Shown here piece by piece: positions 60,413 through 64,000 of a stretch of 64,000 bases of DNA; position 1 is the first letter of the stretch; every line of letters starts with the position of its first letter. The stretch is taken from positions 1 through 64,000 of the forward strand of contig DHOU01000039.1 in the NCBI GenBank assembly GCA_002409745.1, read 5' to 3'. The translations under genes were made by a program, and so were the position numbers. The notes under the pieces were generated by a model. It had not been told where the DNA came from. It worked only from the letters and a program-made list of their open reading frames with translations, and made no database searches. Origin of the DNA: Bacteroidales bacterium UBA5382 (GTDB lineage Bacteria > Bacteroidota > Bacteroidia > Bacteroidales > Dysgonomonadaceae).

Positions 60413-62055
60413 TGGGTGAAAACGAAAACAAATATTTAGTCACTTTATTGATTCATTTCTTTAGGATGTGTCACATCCCTTACCGGGAAAAAGAAGTGGA
60501 ATTAGTGCTGCGCTCGTCGCCTTCATTTCCTTCGGTTTTGTCGATTGTACAGACGTGTCTGTATTTTGGGCTTGCAGCCAAGGCGTATAAGGCGGATTTT
60601 AACGGTCTTGAAAAAACCGAAATGCCTGCAATTGTTCATCTGAAAGGAAATGACACGGGGAAGTTTGTCCTGGTGAAAAAAATAATGAATGATAAAGTGA
60701 TGTATTTCGATGCGACTACTTATCAAACAAAAGAGGTCACGAAAGATGAATTTGGTACCAGTTGGAGTGGCGTGCTTATTTTATCTGAAAAAGGCTTGCC
60801 TCAACGTCAACGGAAAATAAATCAGTCAAAAATAACGAATAGATTGGGTGTCTATGGTTTAACCTTATTGGCGTTATCAAGCCTCTTTCTTTTCGAATTT
60901 CAGAATAATCGTTATGATTCCACGGAAATACTATATGCATTCAATCTCTGCGTACTGAAAATGGTGGGTATATGGCTGTCTATAAATCTGCTCAATCAGG
61001 AGTCCGGTAGCTTTTCCCCTTCCATAGACAGCTTTTGTCACAGCAAAGCATCCTTTGATTGCGATCAAGTACTTCATTCAAAAGCTTCGAAGATAGTAAA
61101 AAGCGTGACTTTAGCTGATGTGGGATTCGTTTATTTCTGCACGGGATTCATTTTACTGATAGTAAGTGTATATTCCGGACTCGTTGATAGTGTTATCACC
61201 TTTCTTTTTTGCTTATCTGTTTGCTGTATTCCTTTTATCTTCTTTTCTGTCGGTTATCAAGGATTTGTTGTCAAGAAATGGTGCCCTTTATGCCTCAGTG
61301 TAATGGGTGTGATTGTTCTGGAAGTTTTCTTGGTTCTTATATTCCCTTTAAAAATCACACTTACCGTTCCATTTATGACTATATTGTCCCTGCTGCTTTT
61401 TTCATTGGCCGTCAGCATTATGGTTTTACTTTCCTTTAAAGAGTTTCTCCGAGAGCATTCAACATATTTTACAGATAAAATCAATGCTCTGAGATTTAAA
61501 AGGAATCCATTTATTCTTGCCACATTATTCAAACATCAGGAGCGAACATTTTTTTCTAAAAATAAAGGAGTGATATCCATCGGAAAATCCGATTCGAAAA
61601 TCTGCATCACAACATTGCTCAGCCCCTTGTGTACTCCGTGTAAAAGACTGGTAACTGCACTTATGGATATGCGTGAAAAATTTCCCAATCACTTTTCATG
61701 GAATATACGTTTCGATGGCGTGAGAAGTCATGAATACAAAGAAATAAATCATATTCCCCTCTATTTAATAGAAGTATGCAGGAATATAAATTCCGATGAA
61801 AAGAAGTTAGCAGTTATAAGGGACTGGTACTCGGGACAATCCATAGAGAAATTTTCATCGATTTATCCATTACAAGGAATATCGGACGAAACGATTGCTG
61901 ATTTCTATTTCCAATGTGAAGAAAATAGTACCTTGAATATAAAAAAAGTTCCCGCCATTTGGATGAATCATTGCGAATTACCACAAGAGTATTTAGCTAT
62001 GGATATTCCGTTCTTAATGACGGACCTGGATTTATTACAGCAGCTTACCGTGTAA
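60412..62055 (+). CDS. C39-like / VKOR / thioredoxin fusion membrane protein
   Basis: 547 residues in three parts. Residues 1-125 have the C39-peptidase build (IHFFRMCHIPYREKEVELVL, MPAIVHLKGNDTGKFVLVKK, YFDATTYQTKEV) but Lys84 stands where the catalytic His of HFVVL would be, so cleavage seems lost while leader binding may remain. Residues about 145-345 hold five TMs with VKOR cysteines: Cys209 and Cys217 in a loop, then WCPLC (Cys291, Cys294) in a helix. Residues about 390-547 are thioredoxin-like with SPLCTPC (Cys407, Cys410) and a VPAIW cis-Pro site. Together this is a full relay for making disulfides in exported peptides, with quinone as probable acceptor. One-base overlap with GLPGLI 4. 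Confidence 0.85.
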   Translation: MGENENKYLVTLLIHFFRMCHIPYREKEVELVLRSSPSFPSVLSIVQTCLYFGLAAKAYKADFNGLEKTEMPAIVHLKGNDTGKFVLVKKIMNDKVMYFDATTYQTKEVTKDEFGTSWSGVLILSEKGLPQRQRKINQSKITNRLGVYGLTLLALSSLFLFEFQNNRYDSTEILYAFNLCVLKMVGIWLSINLLNQESGSFSPSIDSFCHSKASFDCDQVLHSKASKIVKSVTLADVGFVYFCTGFILLIVSVYSGLVDSVITFLFCLSVCCIPFIFFSVGYQGFVVKKWCPLCLSVMGVIVLEVFLVLIFPLKITLTVPFMTILSLLLFSLAVSIMVLLSFKEFLREHSTYFTDKINALRFKRNPFILATLFKHQERTFFSKNKGVISIGKSDSKICITTLLSPLCTPCKRLVTALMDMREKFPNHFSWNIRFDGVRSHEYKEINHIPLYLIEVCRNINSDEKKLAVIRDWYSGQSIEKFSSIYPLQGISDETIADFYFQCEENSTLNIKKVPAIWMNHCELPQEYLAMDIPFLMTDLDLLQQLTV

Positions 62056-62078
62056 TAGTGTAAAAAAGGAGAAAATAT

Positions 62079-64000
62079 ATGAGGAAATATGTCATCGGTA
62101 TAATCGTTTATCTCTTTACAATAGCAGTAAGTTACAGCCAGCCGGTTATGATTTCGGGCGTTGTAACCGAAAAGAGTTCGGGCGAACCATTGCCCGGTGT
62201 TCTGGTGACGATACGCTCGAAGGAAAACAAAATCGTTAAGTTTAACCGTACTTCCGTAGAGGGTCGCTACGAAATATCTTTCGAGTCCTTTCCCGCGGAG
62301 CATACCCTGCATTTCTCCCTGATGAATTTTGCCGCTCAAAGCGTAACGCTCGAAACGAATCGGCAGGTGTACGATGTGCAATTGAGCGAACAGGCGACGG
62401 AATTGAAAGAGGTGATCGTGAAAGCACCTGGCATCCATCAACGTGGCGATACGATACGTTATGTAGTCTCGAGTTTTGCGGATGCACGGGATAAATCCCT
62501 GGCAGATGTGTTGAAGAAAATGCCGGGTATTGAAGTGGAAAAGAGCGGCGAAATCAAATTCAACGGAGTGTCGATTAATAAATTCTATATCGAAGGAAAA
62601 GATTTGTTGGGCGGGCGTTATGGCTTGGCAACGCAAAACGTACAGCAACAGGATGTGGGCAGCGTGGAAGTGATGGAAAACCATCAACCGTTAAAGGCGT
62701 TGGAAGATATTTCGTTCTCTCAGAATCCGGCAATCAATATCCGCTTAAAAGAAGATGCCAAAGCCCGATGGGTGGGTACCGTCAAAGCCGGTGCTGGCTT
62801 AAGCCCGTTTCTCTGGAATATAGAACTGGCCCTTATGCGCTTCAAGAAAAATGCGCAAACGCTGAACACCTATAAAACGAATAATACCGGCGAGGACTTG
62901 ATACGCGAAACGCAGTCGTTTTCCATCGATGAAATACTCAGTCAATTCTCCAAGAATTACCGTCTCGCGGACAATGTCAATGTCTCCCCCGGCTCTCTTG
63001 CGGAGCTCGATGCCGAACGTACGCGCTTTAACAAGACCCACATGATGAGTACTAATAACCTCTGGTCGCTGGGGAAGAATTATGACCTTACTTCTCAAAT
63101 CACTTACACCAACACCCGGCTTACGTCCGATAATTCTTCGGTAACTGCTTATTTCTTGCAGGATTCAATACTGACGGAGGAGAAAACCGAACATGGATAT
63201 AACCGCCAAAACCGGTTGTCGGGCGACGTAACCCTTTCGGCAAACACCTCGTCTTATTATTTCAAAAATAAACTCTCTACCGATCTCCGGTGGAATGATA
63301 CGGATATCGACATTGCGGGAACCTATTCCAACCGGCAATCGGCTTCCCTTACATACCGTAGCATAGCCAATGATTTGGAACTGTTGAAGCGCACTGGGAA
63401 ACAGGCTTACACGATTCACTCATTCAATTTGTATCAAACCAAGCCACAGGATTTAACGGTGACAAGGGACGGAGAGGCACAGGAACAGCAGGTCTTGTCT
63501 TCGGCTTTTTACACGAATACGAATACCTCGCTGGCTTTTTACCTGAAGCCATTTACTGTTTCCCTGAAGCTGGGGATAATAGGAGTTGCGCGGTCTTTGG
63601 AAAGTACTCTTACCGGGGTGTCCGATACGATTGGCCGATTGGATAATGACTTGTCGGTGCGCTATCTGAATCTCTATGCATCGCCGGAGGTGGAATATAA
63701 AAACGGCGGATTCGAAGCGAAATTCGATATGCCTGTTTCCTTTCTCTCTTATCAATACCGGAATCGTCTCACGGAAGAAAAAGAACCGACTTCCCGTTTT
63801 TTACTCTCCCCCGGACTATATATGCGATATCATGTTACTTCGCGGTTGTCGGCCTCCGTTTCGGGACGTCTGTCACAGAGTCCCGTAGAAGAACAGTCCT
63901 TTTATGAAGGAGTAATCCTGCAAAATTACCGTAGTCTTGCACGGGGATTGATCGATTATGAAACGGGCACCCAAAAGTCCCTGACTTTAAGCACATCGTA
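62079..64000 (+). CDS. CarboxypepD_reg-like/TonB-plug outer-membrane barrel 2, partial
   Basis: The frame is open from ATG 62079 to the right edge (640 residues visible). Signal peptide VIGIIVYLFTIAVSYSQ, CarboxypepD_reg-like sandwich (MISGVVTEKSSGEPLPGVLV), then a plug with DTIRYVVSSFADARDKSLAD, KKMPGIEVEKSGEIKFNGVS and NKFYIEGKDLLGGRYGLATQ, matching the equivalent blocks of barrel 1, and the start of a barrel. GC content rises again relative to the GLPGLI 2-4 genes. 23 bp after the fusion gene, so it probably ends the same operon or continues it beyond the window. Confidence 0.9.
   Translation, partial: MRKYVIGIIVYLFTIAVSYSQPVMISGVVTEKSSGEPLPGVLVTIRSKENKIVKFNRTSVEGRYEISFESFPAEHTLHFSLMNFAAQSVTLETNRQVYDVQLSEQATELKEVIVKAPGIHQRGDTIRYVVSSFADARDKSLADVLKKMPGIEVEKSGEIKFNGVSINKFYIEGKDLLGGRYGLATQNVQQQDVGSVEVMENHQPLKALEDISFSQNPAINIRLKEDAKARWVGTVKAGAGLSPFLWNIELALMRFKKNAQTLNTYKTNNTGEDLIRETQSFSIDEILSQFSKNYRLADNVNVSPGSLAELDAERTRFNKTHMMSTNNLWSLGKNYDLTSQITYTNTRLTSDNSSVTAYFLQDSILTEEKTEHGYNRQNRLSGDVTLSANTSSYYFKNKLSTDLRWNDTDIDIAGTYSNRQSASLTYRSIANDLELLKRTGKQAYTIHSFNLYQTKPQDLTVTRDGEAQEQQVLSSAFYTNTNTSLAFYLKPFTVSLKLGIIGVARSLESTLTGVSDTIGRLDNDLSVRYLNLYASPEVEYKNGGFEAKFDMPVSFLSYQYRNRLTEEKEPTSRFLLSPGLYMRYHVTSRLSASVSGRLSQSPVEEQSFYEGVILQNYRSLARGLIDYETGTQKSLTLSTS

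Noticed and set aside
62079..62687. Minus-strand ORF of 239 residues overlapping the second barrel gene
   Set aside because: Antisense shadow of a clear CarboxypepD_reg/plug coding frame; His-rich composition without domain.
1..64000. tRNA, rRNA and intact insertion sequences
   Set aside because: No T-arm GGTTCRANTCC cloverleaf, rRNA or transposase frame was found on reading both strands; a tRNAscan and Infernal run would be decisive.

Overview
The window is from a Bacteroidetes chromosome, most likely order Bacteroidales (I cannot fix the genus). The evidence is the family content (GLPGLI proteins, S46 dipeptidyl peptidase, C69 dipeptidase, DUF6340 lipoprotein, a Rho with a long disordered insert, a FeoA-FeoB fusion, CarboxypepD_reg-like/TonB-plug barrels) and the promoters: many genes are preceded by the Bacteroidetes -7 element TAnnTTTG rather than a sigma-70 -10 box, and Shine-Dalgarno sites are largely absent. 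No rRNA, tRNA, CRISPR array, intact insertion sequence or prophage was recognised.

Layout. 1-14.9 kb is mostly core: the end of an RND efflux pump, argS, a PagL-like lipid A deacylase, truA, a DUF5715 lipoprotein, a DnaQ-like exonuclease, dnaN, xerD-type recombinase, a hybrid histidine kinase with an NtrC-like regulator whose AAA+ domain is degenerate, and ftsB/divIC. 15-22.7 kb: C69 dipeptidase, phosphohexomutase, methylglyoxal synthase, DPP7-type S46 peptidase, a Wzx-like flippase. 22.8-28 kb: a potassium module, with a kimA-type K+ importer between a full sigma-54 activator and a HAMP/PAS sensor kinase. 28-34.4 kb: DUF3267 membrane protein, rho, DUF6340 lipoprotein, a candidate small RNA, rpsO, and a DUF5686-like/CarboxypepD protein. 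34.7-39.4 kb: a tight plus-strand run nadB-folP-cdaA-recF-DUF721. 39.5-48.7 kb: outer-membrane protein, mnmD, znuA-znuC without znuB, DUF456, a RelE/ParE-type toxin-antitoxin pair, fumC, feoAB and a small Cys-rich partner.

48.7-64 kb is the accessory region and the most interesting part. A two-component system precedes a double-glycine leader peptide gene, a two-ORF cassette present twice (51.3-52.4 and 56.3-57.6 kb), a small secreted two-cysteine peptide, four GLPGLI proteins, two TonB-plug/barrel proteins, a second double-glycine peptide with two cysteines in its core, and a membrane protein that fuses a degenerate C39-like (leader-recognition) domain to a VKOR disulfide-generating domain and a thioredoxin-like domain. 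I read this as a system for making, oxidising and moving small disulfide-containing peptides. No C39 ABC exporter lies in the window; it may be beyond the right edge.

A second theme is intergenic repetition. 21-bp degenerate tandem arrays at 1.64-2.0 kb and 56.8-57.1 kb share a 12-nt core; there are 41-42-bp arrays at 28.0 and 39.4 kb, several 8-10-bp arrays, a dispersed word-mosaic that supplies the last codons of truA, and four or five MITE-like inverted-repeat elements of about 98-141 bp.
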